From: Polaribacter pectinis
Lineage (GTDB): Bacteria > Bacteroidota > Bacteroidia > Flavobacteriales > Flavobacteriaceae
DNA length: 64,000 bases
Assembly (NCBI RefSeq): GCF_014352875.1
Contig: NZ_CP060695.1
Location: 1,333,501 to 1,397,500, forward strand
Direction: 5' to 3'
This document shows positions 17,919 through 27,074 of this stretch, piece by piece. Under the pieces are notes generated by a model. The model saw only the letters and a list, made by a program, of their open reading frames with translations. It searched no databases and was not told the origin of the DNA. The position numbers were made by a program, and so were the translations under genes. Within the stretch, counting starts at the first letter, position 1; every line of letters starts with the position of its first letter.

Positions 17919-18012
17919 GATAATTTTATACCTTTCTATTTTTGTTGGATTTTGCGTAGTTCTATGGGCATATTTCATGATTAGTGAATATGATAAAGTA
18001 ACTAAAGACTAA
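17905..18012 (+). CDS. Single-span membrane micro-protein, unknown function
   Basis: A 35-residue open frame beginning with MSADKIILYL and ending EYDKVTKD. The middle (about residues 6-26) is one strongly hydrophobic helix with Gly, Cys and Trp, followed by a charged tail. It overlaps the preceding 62-residue gene by 14 bases and ends 14 bases before the convergent stop of the GH13 gene. The overlap, the clean helix and the charged tail argue for a real gene, perhaps a subunit pair with its neighbour. I know no family for it. Confidence 0.6.
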   Translation: MSADKIILYLSIFVGFCVVLWAYFMISEYDKVTKD

Positions 18013-18026
18013 TCTTTGCGTTTTAT

Positions 18027-19682
18027 TTATTGTTTATCTTCCAATAAAACAACACTAAATTCTGACATAAAACTTGCTTTCCCTTCTTTTACTTCAATTT
18101 CTTTATTAGAATAAGCATCTCTTAATATATCACCATTACTAAATACAGAAGAAACATCTATATCTATCTTGTTTTCTATTATATTTATACCAATTACAAC
18201 TTTATCTTCATTTCTAACTCTTGAGAAAAATAGACCATTTTTTTCTGATATTAATTGATGTTTTCCTGCGCCAACTGACATGTGGTTTGCTCTAAAATGC
18301 CCCAACTTCTGCCAATGACTTAATACTTCCTGTGTTTTAACATTGTTTTTTATATCGTCCCAATTCATAAAAGAACGTAAAGTTGCATCACCAACTGTAC
18401 CTTCAATTGTTAAATTTCTAGCAGATTCGTCTCCATAATACACTTGAGAAGTTCCAGGTGTTATCATTAACATTGTAGCTGTTTTAAAAGGCATTTTTCT
18501 TTCCTTATCAAAAGGTTGACCATCGTCATGAGAAGTCATATAATTTAAAATTCCGTAATCTTTTAATTCATTTTGAAGAATTGTATCATATTTATGAAAA
18601 ACGTCTTTTTCGGTCATTTGTTTAGCATTCCATTTAATTTCAAAATTGATTAAACTATTAAATGCTTTATCAAAATAATTGACTTTTTTATCACCAAAAC
18701 TAAATGCTTTTCCGTGAGAAATTGCATAATTATATACTTCTCCAACTAAATAAAAATCATTATTATCTAAAACTTTTTCAGGATTATTTTTCTTGTATTC
18801 TGCAAAAGCTACATCGCATTCTTCTTTAAATTCTTGCCACACAAATTCTTCTGTATGTTTTACTGTATCTACTCTATAACCATCAATTCCGAATTCTGTA
18901 ATATAATCTGTTAGCCATTTTATAATATAAAAACGAGGTGCTTTTGGATGGCCTGTTCTTTCAAAAAATGCATCTAATTCTGCAACTTCTTCTTCATAAC
19001 GTCCTTCTTCTTTCCATTTTGCAACTAATTGTGGAGGCAAAGCTACGTTTTCATTACTTTCTGTTTTAATATCTGGTAAATTTTTAACCAAAGTACAAGA
19101 TACTGTGTGTTCATAATTATCATAAGTACATTGTGGTTCTGTACGAACCCAATCATTTGGCCAAACAGGGTCTTTTTCTGTAACAGGTCCTGTATGATTA
19201 ATTACTGCATCTAACAAAACTCTAATTCCGTTTTTATGAGCAATTTTTACCAATTCTTTAAGATCTTCTTTTGTTCCGTAATTTGGGTCAATTTTTGTCC
19301 AATCTTTAGCCCAATACCCATGAAAACCATAAGAAAGCCCTGTACCTTCATCTGTTCCACCATAAATTTGCTCTACAATTGGCGTCATCCAAATAGCGTT
19401 GATTCCTAATTTGGTAAAATAACCTTCCTCAATTTTTTGCGTAATTCCTTTAATATCTCCACCTTCAAAACCACGTAACTTACCAGTTTCTTTGGTTCTA
19501 TCAAAATTAATATCATTAGAAGTATCGCCATTATTAAATCTATCTGTTAACAAAAAGTAGATGTTTGCTCCTTCCCAAACAAATTCTTTTTTTGCAGTTA
19601 GTTTTACTTCTTTATTGTTTGATGTATTTTCTTTACAGCTAATGATAGCTACAAAAATGAAAATGAAGAATATTTTTTTCAT
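18027..19682 (-). CDS. GH13 alpha-amylase family lipoprotein
   Basis: A 551-residue exported alpha-glucan hydrolase. The lipobox is AIISC (Cys16), followed by KENTSNN. The GH13 regions are clear: LLDAVINHTG (region I), DGYRVDTVKHT with nucleophile Asp near 272, LVGEVYNY with acid/base Glu near 315, and TSHDDGQ with the stabilising Asp near 386. A short beta-sandwich C-domain ends the protein. It is the last gene of the eight-gene alpha-glucan operon, 8 bases after another GH13 gene. It should produce or trim malto-oligosaccharides in the periplasm or at the outer membrane. The subfamily (alpha-amylase, neopullulanase or alpha-glucosidase) cannot be fixed by eye. Confidence 0.92.
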   Translation of the reverse strand: MKKIFFIFIFVAIISCKENTSNNKEVKLTAKKEFVWEGANIYFLLTDRFNNGDTSNDINFDRTKETGKLRGFEGGDIKGITQKIEEGYFTKLGINAIWMTPIVEQIYGGTDEGTGLSYGFHGYWAKDWTKIDPNYGTKEDLKELVKIAHKNGIRVLLDAVINHTGPVTEKDPVWPNDWVRTEPQCTYDNYEHTVSCTLVKNLPDIKTESNENVALPPQLVAKWKEEGRYEEEVAELDAFFERTGHPKAPRFYIIKWLTDYITEFGIDGYRVDTVKHTEEFVWQEFKEECDVAFAEYKKNNPEKVLDNNDFYLVGEVYNYAISHGKAFSFGDKKVNYFDKAFNSLINFEIKWNAKQMTEKDVFHKYDTILQNELKDYGILNYMTSHDDGQPFDKERKMPFKTATMLMITPGTSQVYYGDESARNLTIEGTVGDATLRSFMNWDDIKNNVKTQEVLSHWQKLGHFRANHMSVGAGKHQLISEKNGLFFSRVRNEDKVVIGINIIENKIDIDVSSVFSNGDILRDAYSNKEIEVKEGKASFMSEFSVVLLEDKQ

Positions 19683-19690
19683 GATAAATT

Positions 19691-21565
19691 TTATTGGATT
19701 TGAAGAATAAAAGATTCTAATGGATTGATAACGATATTAATATTTCCTACTGAATTATTCACAACTAAATTAAATGATTTTGTATTGTATAGTTTATCTT
19801 TCAATACATAAGTTCCTTCTTCTAAATTCCATTTTTTAATAATTTCTGAAGGAATTTTTAATTGAAATTTAAAGGCTTCATTATCATCGAAATTAGAAAT
19901 AATTACCAATTTTTCATCTTCTGAAAAACGAGTATATGACAATATTTTGTGTGTATAATTTGGCGTATTTTCTCTATTATATTGATGTAAATCTGCATAT
20001 TCTCCCATTAAAGCATCACTTTTAATAGTAAAGTTTAATAAACGTTTGTAAAAATCTCTTAAATCGAGTTCTTCTTTGGTTGATTTTCCTCCATCGAAAT
20101 TTTTATCATTTACCCATCTTTGTAAAGTTGGAACACCCACATAATCGAAAATTGAAGTTCTTGACGGACTTCCAAAACCTGCATTTTCGGAACCATCTTC
20201 ACCAAATTCTTGACCAAAATAAACCATTGTTGGTGCTGTAGAAATTGTGGTAGAAACTACCATTGCTGGTTTTCCTTTTAGGGCATTTCCAGCAAATTCT
20301 GGACTCGCAATTCTTTGTTCGTCATGATTCTCTAAAAAATGCAACATATTATGTTCAATATCTTTTAAATCTTCAATAATTGGTGGAATATTATCTGTTA
20401 AACCCTTTCCTTGCATTACGTGTTTTATAGTGTCATACAACTGAACTTTGTCATATAAATAATCCATTTTTCCTTTTTTAATGTAATCTCTATACAAACT
20501 AGGATTATACACTTCTGCCAATAAAAAAGCATTTTCATTTTTCATTTTGATTGCAGAGTTCATAAAACTCCAAAATTCAACAGGCACCATTTCTGCCATG
20601 TCATATCTAAAACCATCTACTCCTTTAGCAATCCAATACAAAGCAATATCTCTAAATTTTATCCAAGAATTTGGTACTTTTTTATCTTTCCAAAACTCGA
20701 AATGTTTTTTATAATTTTCATTATCAAAATCTGTTGGTAATTCGTCAAATTCCTTTTTCCCATCTGGAGAAATCCCATAATTTACTTTTACAGTTTCGTA
20801 CCAATCATAAAAACTTGGTTTAGGAGAACGCGCGCCATTTCCTGTCCATTTTGCAGGATTTTCATCGAATTTACCATCAGAAAGTGGGTGTTTTTCGCCA
20901 CCTAGAGGTAAATATCCATTTAAAAAATCTGGCACTTCAAATGCTTTGTTTGGCACGTAATAGAAGTTATTATCTACATGGTATTCTAAAGAAGTATCAT
21001 CTTCTGCACCAAAATCTTTGGTTCCTTCTGGGTTTGATAAACTTTGGTAATTTCTTGCAACGTGATTTGGAACAATATCAATAATCACTTTTAAATCGTT
21101 TTTATGAGAACGTTCTATTAAAGCTACAAATTCTTGCAATCTGTTTGTTACATTTTCAGCCAAATCCGGATTCACGTTGTAATAATCTTTTACTGCGTAA
21201 GGAGATCCTGCTCTACCTTTTACAACATCTGGATCGTCATTTGAAATTTCGTATTTTGTATAATCTCGAATTACATCATGATGAGGAACGCCTGTGTACC
21301 AAATATGCGTAACACCTAAATTTTTAATTTCAGTTAGAGCTTTGTCTGTAAAATCATTGAATTTACCAACACCATTTTCTTCAATTGTACCCCAAGGTTT
21401 GTTGGTGGTATTTGTGTTCCCAAACAAACGTGTAAAAACCTGATAAACCACTATTTTTTTCTTCGTAACTGTACTCTTCATCTTCTTTTCTGAAACTTTT
21501 TCTGTTGAACAACCAATTAAGATACTTAAAACTAAAACGGTTAAAACGCTGTATATTTTTCTCAT
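19691..21565 (-). CDS. GH13 alpha-amylase family lipoprotein
   Basis: A 624-residue GH13 enzyme, clearly different from its neighbours. The lipobox is SILIGC with Cys19. GH13 motifs are IIDIVPNHVA, DGFRYDMAEM (nucleophile Asp near 321), LLAEVYNP (acid/base Glu near 351) and LENHDEQRI (Asp near 414). An insertion of about 110 residues between regions I and II (about 175-300) holds several Asn/Gly/Tyr-rich loops that may shape a special subsite. It lies 8 bases from both flanking operon genes. It probably acts in the periplasm on malto-oligosaccharides. Three GH13 enzymes in one operon suggest split roles, for example endo-hydrolysis, alpha-1,6 cleavage and short-chain processing, but which does what cannot be told here. 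Confidence 0.9.
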   Translation of the reverse strand: MRKIYSVLTVLVLSILIGCSTEKVSEKKMKSTVTKKKIVVYQVFTRLFGNTNTTNKPWGTIEENGVGKFNDFTDKALTEIKNLGVTHIWYTGVPHHDVIRDYTKYEISNDDPDVVKGRAGSPYAVKDYYNVNPDLAENVTNRLQEFVALIERSHKNDLKVIIDIVPNHVARNYQSLSNPEGTKDFGAEDDTSLEYHVDNNFYYVPNKAFEVPDFLNGYLPLGGEKHPLSDGKFDENPAKWTGNGARSPKPSFYDWYETVKVNYGISPDGKKEFDELPTDFDNENYKKHFEFWKDKKVPNSWIKFRDIALYWIAKGVDGFRYDMAEMVPVEFWSFMNSAIKMKNENAFLLAEVYNPSLYRDYIKKGKMDYLYDKVQLYDTIKHVMQGKGLTDNIPPIIEDLKDIEHNMLHFLENHDEQRIASPEFAGNALKGKPAMVVSTTISTAPTMVYFGQEFGEDGSENAGFGSPSRTSIFDYVGVPTLQRWVNDKNFDGGKSTKEELDLRDFYKRLLNFTIKSDALMGEYADLHQYNRENTPNYTHKILSYTRFSEDEKLVIISNFDDNEAFKFQLKIPSEIIKKWNLEEGTYVLKDKLYNTKSFNLVVNNSVGNINIVINPLESFILQIQ

Positions 21566-21573
21566 AATTCGGC

Positions 21574-24000
21574 TTATTTTAATGATATTTTTATTTCTAC
21601 TTCTTTTTTAGTATTCCATTTTACAGGAATTTTTAAAACATTGTTTTCTGGAGTAATTTTTCTTCTTTTTCCTGCCACTTTTATCTTTTTCGGACTCCAA
21701 TTGATGTTATGAATAACTAACATAATTTCTTTTTCTGTTGATTTCCAATTACTTCCTAATTGGGCTTCCAAATCAATTTCTAACCATCTTTTACAAGTTT
21801 CTGCTTCAAATTGTAACAACTCGTAATTTTCTTTTTCAAACGCATTTGCAGTAACTCCATCATCGTTATAAAAAGTCCTTTCACTTTCTGTAACGGAAGC
21901 ATCATAATAATAATGCAGTTCTAATTTGTCGCCATCATAATCGTCTGTAGTTTGAATTACATCTGTCATCAAAATAAAAGCGCCACCTCTCACATAAGTT
22001 GGAATTGATTTTTGCTTCACTTTTACTGATTTTGTTTGTCCGCCTTCAATTTTTTCTTCATCAAAATAAAAATTGAACCAATTTGCAGTTTTCGGAAAAT
22101 AAATTTCTTTTGTTTTTACTGAATCTTTTAAAATTGGCGTGATTAAAAAATCTTTTCCCCATAAATAAGTAGAGGCATTTGTCATTAATTTTTTATCATC
22201 TTCTTCAAAGAAAATTGGGCGCATTAAAGGTGTTCCTTTTTGGTTATTCTCGAACGCTAAATTGTAATTGTAAGGCAGTAATTTGTAACGCAATTCAATA
22301 GCTTTTTTTGCTAATTTCTTTGCTTTTTCACTTCTAAAAACGGGTTCACTTGCTACATCTTCTTGTGCATGAGGCCTGTAAATGGGTTGAAAAACACCAT
22401 ATTGTAACCAACGAGTATATAAATTATCATCTAAATTTTCGCCTGCAAATCCGCCTAAATCAGAATGCATATAACCCAAACCTTGCATTCCCATTTGTAA
22501 AGAAATCTCTGGCTGACTTTGCAAACCACCCCAACTTCTGTTTACATCTCCAGACCAAGGAATCATTCCAAAACGTTGTGAACCTGAATAACCTGCTCGC
22601 ATTAAAATAAAAGGTCTTTCGTTAGGGAAATTAATTTTATAGCCATCAAAAATTAGTTTTGCCCAATCGTGTCCATAAATATTATGGACTTCATTTGCAG
22701 AACCTGTTGCATGTTGCACCCAAGTTGGATGTACTTCTGGCTCACCTAAATCTCCCCAAAGTCCTTTTGCTCCAAGACTTAAAATGTCTTTGTAAATATT
22801 CCAAAACCACTCTTTTCCTTCTTTCTTATAGATGTCTACAATTCCTGTATTTCCAAAATAGAAATCATATTTTGCAGAATTCCCTACAGAATCTTTCGCT
22901 AAAACATCTTTTTCTACAGCATCATTCCATTTTTTAGAGTTGGTTAAAATAAATGGCTCTGTAATTAAAACTGTTTTTACACCTTTCTTTTTAAAATTAG
23001 AAATCATTCCTTTCATATCTGGGAAAGAATCTTTGTAAACCTCTAAATTCCCCATGGTTCCTTTCATCTCTTTTCCAAACCAATACAAGTCTAAAATAAC
23101 AGCGTCTACAGGAATTTCTTCCTCCTTAAATTTAGCAATGGTATTTTCTGTTTCTTCTTGAGAATGATAGCCAAATCTGCTGGAAAAATTACCTAAAGTC
23201 CATCTTGGAGGCAAAGGCTGTTTTCCTGTTAAATTGGTATAATTATCTATTAAATCAATCCAAGAATCACCAACAATTACTTGATACGTTTTACGACCGG
23301 AAATGGTTTCATAAGTTAAAGAATTGTCTTTTTTACTATCTAAATCTAAATAACCAACTGGTGCATTATCAAAATGAAGCATGTATTTTTTTGATGAAAT
23401 TACAATTGGTAACGTAAAATTCATCATTTCTGAATGTGTTTCATAACCATAATGCGCTCTGTTAAATAATGCCAAACGATTACCACGTCTGTTCATTCCT
23501 AAAGCCCTTGCTCCTGCTCCATATAAAATTTCATCTGAAGTTAAATTGAATTCTATTTTCTCGGTTTCTTCTGCAATAATATTACCTTTTACTGTTTCTA
23601 AAGGATTGTGTTTCGACTTAAAATAGCCTTGTTTTTCTGATGTAATTTCTTCGTTTTTATAAAAATAAGAGATTTTAAATGGCGCTTTTTGAACTTTTAC
23701 TAAAACACCTCTTGATGAAAAATTTATATAATTTGAAACTTCATTAAAAGTTACATCTGTTGAATTTCTGTCTAAAATTACTGCATGAGATTTTAGAGAA
23801 TATGTTTCTCCTTTTGGGATAAAAGAAGTTTCAACAATTTTAGAATTGTAAAATTTTATTAGATAAAATCCATCATTAACTTCTACATTTAAAATATCAT
23901 CTTTTATAACTGAAGCTTTTTTAAAAATTCTATTTGAGTTTTGAGCAAATGAAAAAGTAGATAAGAAAAAAAATAAAAAAAGGAGTTTTAATGTTTTCAT
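21574..24000 (-). CDS. GH31 alpha-glucosidase, exported
   Basis: An 808-residue exo-acting alpha-glucosidase with a type I signal peptide (ending SFAQN) and no lipobox, so it is expected to be soluble in the periplasm. The order is an N-terminal galactose-mutarotase-like beta-sandwich (about residues 60-230), the GH31 barrel (about 240-600), and C-terminal beta-sandwiches with the DUF5110-like pattern YNDDGVTANAFE. The catalytic nucleophile is Asp417 in LWGDLGEPEV and the acid/base is Asp485 in WSGDVNRSW. RPHAQEDVASEPV marks the end of the barrel. It should release glucose from malto- or isomalto-oligosaccharides made by the GH13 enzymes. It follows the esterase gene after 40 bases containing a small palindrome. 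Confidence 0.92.
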   Translation of the reverse strand: MKTLKLLFLFFFLSTFSFAQNSNRIFKKASVIKDDILNVEVNDGFYLIKFYNSKIVETSFIPKGETYSLKSHAVILDRNSTDVTFNEVSNYINFSSRGVLVKVQKAPFKISYFYKNEEITSEKQGYFKSKHNPLETVKGNIIAEETEKIEFNLTSDEILYGAGARALGMNRRGNRLALFNRAHYGYETHSEMMNFTLPIVISSKKYMLHFDNAPVGYLDLDSKKDNSLTYETISGRKTYQVIVGDSWIDLIDNYTNLTGKQPLPPRWTLGNFSSRFGYHSQEETENTIAKFKEEEIPVDAVILDLYWFGKEMKGTMGNLEVYKDSFPDMKGMISNFKKKGVKTVLITEPFILTNSKKWNDAVEKDVLAKDSVGNSAKYDFYFGNTGIVDIYKKEGKEWFWNIYKDILSLGAKGLWGDLGEPEVHPTWVQHATGSANEVHNIYGHDWAKLIFDGYKINFPNERPFILMRAGYSGSQRFGMIPWSGDVNRSWGGLQSQPEISLQMGMQGLGYMHSDLGGFAGENLDDNLYTRWLQYGVFQPIYRPHAQEDVASEPVFRSEKAKKLAKKAIELRYKLLPYNYNLAFENNQKGTPLMRPIFFEEDDKKLMTNASTYLWGKDFLITPILKDSVKTKEIYFPKTANWFNFYFDEEKIEGGQTKSVKVKQKSIPTYVRGGAFILMTDVIQTTDDYDGDKLELHYYYDASVTESERTFYNDDGVTANAFEKENYELLQFEAETCKRWLEIDLEAQLGSNWKSTEKEIMLVIHNINWSPKKIKVAGKRRKITPENNVLKIPVKWNTKKEVEIKISLK

Positions 24001-24015
24001 AAATTAGTTTATGAG

Positions 24016-24036
24016 ATTCTGAAACAAATTCAGAAT
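24016..24036. repeat. Palindromic intergenic element between esterase and GH31 genes
   Basis: Perfect 8-base arms ATTCTGAA and TTCAGAAT with loop ACAAA, in the 40-base gap between two genes of the alpha-glucan operon. A related CTGA/TCAG core recurs at 25037-25059. Its form resembles short interspersed palindromes known from flavobacterial genomes. There is no T-tract after it on either strand, so termination is unlikely. Confidence 0.6.
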
Positions 24037-24040
24037 GACG

Positions 24041-25009
24041 TTATTTTTTCAGTAAAAATGTTAATGGTATATCTATTCTTTTTTGCCAAGAAATTTCTGA
24101 ATGATCTGTTCCTTCAAAAAATAAGTTTTTGAAATTTGCTTCTGTAAATCCGTTATTTAGAAAAATAGAATCAACTTTGGGTGCATAAACAGGATAAAAC
24201 TGATCTAAAGTTTTATTACCATAATCAAAATACATTTTATGTGTTTTTACATCAGGAAGATTCTTTTCTAAATAAGTAAGAATTGAATTTGGTAATGGAT
24301 TATTCTCTATTGGTTTTGCGCCAACCCAATGTGTAGAAATACAAGCTGCACCTTCAAAAACGTCTGGATATTGAGAAATTGCGTACATGGACATTAAGCC
24401 ACCCATTGAAGAACCAGCCACAAATGTGTTTTCTTTATTTGTGTAAACAGAATATGTTTTGTCTATATAAGGTTTTAAATCTTCAACTAAAAATTTTAAA
24501 TATTCATCACCATTTAAATCTTCTAAAGTAAAATCATTATTCGATAAACTTTTAACCCTTTCTAACTCTTCTTTTGTTAAAAAATTCATGGCTTTTTCTG
24601 GATACAAGTCCAACCATCTTAATGCTGCAATATTGTGAATACCAACAACTATAAATTCTTTAGTAACACCTTCTTTCATTAATTTTGATGCAACTTCATC
24701 TATTTTCCATTCTTGCTTATTCCAAGTAGTGGTTTCATCAAACAACATTTGACCATCGTGCATGTATAAAACTGCATATTTTTTTTCATCAGAATAATTT
24801 TCTGGTAACCAAACATCTACAGGTCTTGGAGTAATGTGTTTTGTAGGAAAAGAATCTACTCTTATTAATTTTCCTGCGGTTAATACAGCATCTTCTAGTA
24901 CTTTTGCAGAAATATTATCAACCTTTTTTTCTTCTTTCTTATTCTCCTTACTTTCTGATTTACAAGAAATAATAAACAGCATTAAACAAAGAATAATTAT
25001 ATTTTTCAT
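24041..25009 (-). CDS. Putative esterase lipoprotein (esterase D / PF00756 type, alpha/beta-hydrolase)
   Basis: A 322-residue alpha/beta-hydrolase with a lipobox (LFIISC) followed by KSESKENKKEEKK, a charged linker. The nucleophile elbow is AGSSMGGLMSMY (GxSxG, Ser near residue 200). The oxyanion-side segment YMHDGQMLFDE and a late His (GTDHSEISWQ near 305) complete a plausible Ser-Asp/Glu-His triad. Proteins of this kind are annotated as enterochelin-esterase-like or S-formylglutathione-hydrolase-like and often accompany polysaccharide loci in Bacteroidota. Here it lies inside an alpha-glucan operon between GH13 and GH31 genes, so it may remove acyl groups from the polymer or from a glycoconjugate. 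The true substrate is unknown. Confidence 0.8.
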   Translation of the reverse strand: MKNIIILCLMLFIISCKSESKENKKEEKKVDNISAKVLEDAVLTAGKLIRVDSFPTKHITPRPVDVWLPENYSDEKKYAVLYMHDGQMLFDETTTWNKQEWKIDEVASKLMKEGVTKEFIVVGIHNIAALRWLDLYPEKAMNFLTKEELERVKSLSNNDFTLEDLNGDEYLKFLVEDLKPYIDKTYSVYTNKENTFVAGSSMGGLMSMYAISQYPDVFEGAACISTHWVGAKPIENNPLPNSILTYLEKNLPDVKTHKMYFDYGNKTLDQFYPVYAPKVDSIFLNNGFTEANFKNLFFEGTDHSEISWQKRIDIPLTFLLKK

Positions 25010-25025
25010 ATTTTGTTCTTTAAAA

Positions 25026-25073
25026 GTTCTCGATACAATTCTGATAAAAAATCAGAATTACTCGAACTGACAG
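25026..25073. repeat. Palindromic REP-like element between GH13 and esterase genes
   Basis: An imperfect outer palindrome with a perfect inner stem: arms AATTCTGAT (25037-25045) and ATCAGAATT (25051-25059), loop AAAAA, flanked by GTTCTCGATAC and ACTCGAACTGAC. This flank pattern looks to me like the interspersed element seen repeatedly between genes in flavobacterial genomes; that is recalled, not searched. It occupies most of the 81-base gap inside the operon. Confidence 0.6.
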
Positions 25074-25090
25074 ATTCTGATTTGAAAATT

Positions 25091-27019
25091 TTACTTTTTT
25101 GTGGTTAAAATGATACTTCCTTTGTTTTTTAATTCCATAGAATCTCCCCAAATATAATCATGCCCAGAAATAAGGTTTTTTAAAGTTTTCCCTTCTAAAC
25201 CAATTTCTGCGTATCTTTTTAAGTCGATTGTAATTGGTTTATCATTTTTGTTGATTATATGCACAACAATTTCATCATTTAAAATTCTAAACAAAAAGTA
25301 AGTTCCCATAAAAGGTGCAAAGTGAATGGTTTTACCATCATGAATTGCCTTACTATTTTTTCTGTAGTTTAGTAATTTAGACACAAAACTCTGCATGTCT
25401 TTTTGCTTTTCAGACAAACCAGTTCCAGTAAATGCGTTTATTTTATCTCCTTTAAAACCTCCAGGAAAATCTGTTCTAATTAAGCCATGATCTCCAGGAT
25501 TTGCAGAATCGTCCATTAAAATTTCTGTTCCGTAATAAACTTGTGGAATTCTTGGCAACAATAACATATAACTGAACGCCATTTTAGCTTTGGCTGCATC
25601 TTCTTTTACTTCTGTGTATAACCTACTTTTATCATGATTGTCTAAAAAAACCATAATATCTTTTGGTGTTGTATAATGAAAGTCGTTTGCCAAACCTTCA
25701 TACAATTTCACCAAACCTTTGTCCCAAGATTCTTCTTCATTTATACCATCTATTATAGCTTTTTGCATTGGAAAATCCATTGGTGATTTTAAATTAGACT
25801 CATAACCGTCTTTATTATTTGCACCTTTTTGCCAATAACCAACCAATAATGGGTTGTAACTCCATTCTTCGCCAACAATAGAAAAATTTGGGTATTCTGC
25901 CATAATTGCTCCTGCCCAATCAGACATAAAATCTTTATCTGGATAAGGGTAAGTGTCTTGTCTAATTCCACCTAAACCTAACGTTTCTATCCACCAAATA
26001 CTATTCTGAATAATGTATTTTGCCATAAATGGATTTCTCTGATTTAGGTCAGGCATATCTGCAACAAACCAACCTTCGTTATTTCCTTTTTTATCTGACT
26101 CTGAAGCGTAAAAATCTTGATTTGTAGTTCTTCTGTGATTAGAACCGATATTAGATTCCCAACCCCAATTATCGATATTATCTTCGTAGTTTTTTTGGTT
26201 ATTTACCCAATCATCAAAAGGAATATCTTTCATCCACCAATGTTCTAAACCACAATGATTTGCAACTTGATCCATGATGAGTTTCATGCCTTTTTCTCTT
26301 AAATCATCTGCTAACTTTTTATAATCGGCCATGGTTCCAAAACGAGGGTCTACTGTGTAATAATCTGTAATTGCATAACCATGATAGGAACCTCTAGCCA
26401 TATCATTTAATAAAACTGGTGTTGGCCAAACAGTAGTAAAACCTAAATTAGATATGTAATCTATATGATTTATTATTCCTTTTAAATCTCCACCATGACG
26501 TTTGTAACCATCTGTTCTATCTAAAGAAGTATCTTTTAAATTTTTGATAACATCTGTAGATTCGTCTGCATTTGCAAAACGATCTGGTGTAATTAAATAA
26601 ATAGCATCAGAACTATTAAAACCAACATAATCTTCTGCAGATTTTACTCTAGATTTTAACTCGTAAGTATGTGTTTTTTTTAATCCTTTTTCCGAAGTAA
26701 AAACAATATCAAACTTTCCAGGATTTGTATTTTTCTCTATTAAAATATCAATAAATAAATAATTTTCACTTCTTGCTTTGTGAAATTTATCAATAGTTAC
26801 CCCAGCGTAAGAAATACTTGGCGTAAAATCTCCAATATTATTTTCTTTAACTAACAATTGTAGTGAAGAGTCTTTAAAATTTACCCACCAATTTGGCGGT
26901 TCTACTCTTTCTAACATAGTATTTGAAACTGGCATTTGTTCTTTACTTATTTTTTTTTCTGTTGATGAATTACATGCTAAAAATAAGATTACAAATGGTA
27001 TAATGATAAAATTTTTCAT
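25091..27019 (-). CDS. GH13 cyclomaltodextrinase/neopullulanase-like lipoprotein (SusA-like)
   Basis: A 642-residue GH13 lipoprotein (lipobox LFLAC, Cys16, then NSSTEKK, so probably periplasmic). An N-terminal Ig-like domain (about residues 38-130, beginning VEPPNWWVNF) matches the cyclomaltodextrinase N-domain. The catalytic barrel follows, with the motifs LIMDQVANHCG, GGIRQDTYPY (nucleophile Asp355), IVGEEWSYN (acid/base Glu near 381) and FLDNHDKSRL (Asp near 459). A C-terminal beta-domain ends the protein. This architecture is that of the SusA-type neopullulanases that degrade imported malto-oligosaccharides, cyclodextrins or pullulan in the periplasm. It follows the GH65 gene after 55 bases that hold a strong palindrome. 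Confidence 0.92.
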   Translation of the reverse strand: MKNFIIIPFVILFLACNSSTEKKISKEQMPVSNTMLERVEPPNWWVNFKDSSLQLLVKENNIGDFTPSISYAGVTIDKFHKARSENYLFIDILIEKNTNPGKFDIVFTSEKGLKKTHTYELKSRVKSAEDYVGFNSSDAIYLITPDRFANADESTDVIKNLKDTSLDRTDGYKRHGGDLKGIINHIDYISNLGFTTVWPTPVLLNDMARGSYHGYAITDYYTVDPRFGTMADYKKLADDLREKGMKLIMDQVANHCGLEHWWMKDIPFDDWVNNQKNYEDNIDNWGWESNIGSNHRRTTNQDFYASESDKKGNNEGWFVADMPDLNQRNPFMAKYIIQNSIWWIETLGLGGIRQDTYPYPDKDFMSDWAGAIMAEYPNFSIVGEEWSYNPLLVGYWQKGANNKDGYESNLKSPMDFPMQKAIIDGINEEESWDKGLVKLYEGLANDFHYTTPKDIMVFLDNHDKSRLYTEVKEDAAKAKMAFSYMLLLPRIPQVYYGTEILMDDSANPGDHGLIRTDFPGGFKGDKINAFTGTGLSEKQKDMQSFVSKLLNYRKNSKAIHDGKTIHFAPFMGTYFLFRILNDEIVVHIINKNDKPITIDLKRYAEIGLEGKTLKNLISGHDYIWGDSMELKNKGSIILTTKK

Positions 27020-27033
27020 TTATTATTAATATT

Positions 27034-27069
27034 TTCTACAAGGTTTTTCAGTAAAAAAACCTTGTAGAA
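27034..27069. repeat. Strong palindrome between GH65 and GH13 genes
   Basis: Perfect 15-base arms (27034-27048 and 27055-27069, core CTACAAGGTTTTT/AAAAACCTTGTAG) with a 6-base loop fill most of the 55-base gap. On the minus strand it is followed by AAAATATTAATAA rather than a T-tract. It may act as a 3' stabiliser or processing site, or be an interspersed repeat of the 'acaaggtttt' kind common in this family. Confidence 0.7.
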
Positions 27070-27074
27070 TTATT

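Noticed and set aside
18027..21565. Two adjacent GH13 genes as halves of one broken gene or a recent duplication
   Set aside because: Each has its own lipoprotein signal and full catalytic set, and their sequences differ widely.
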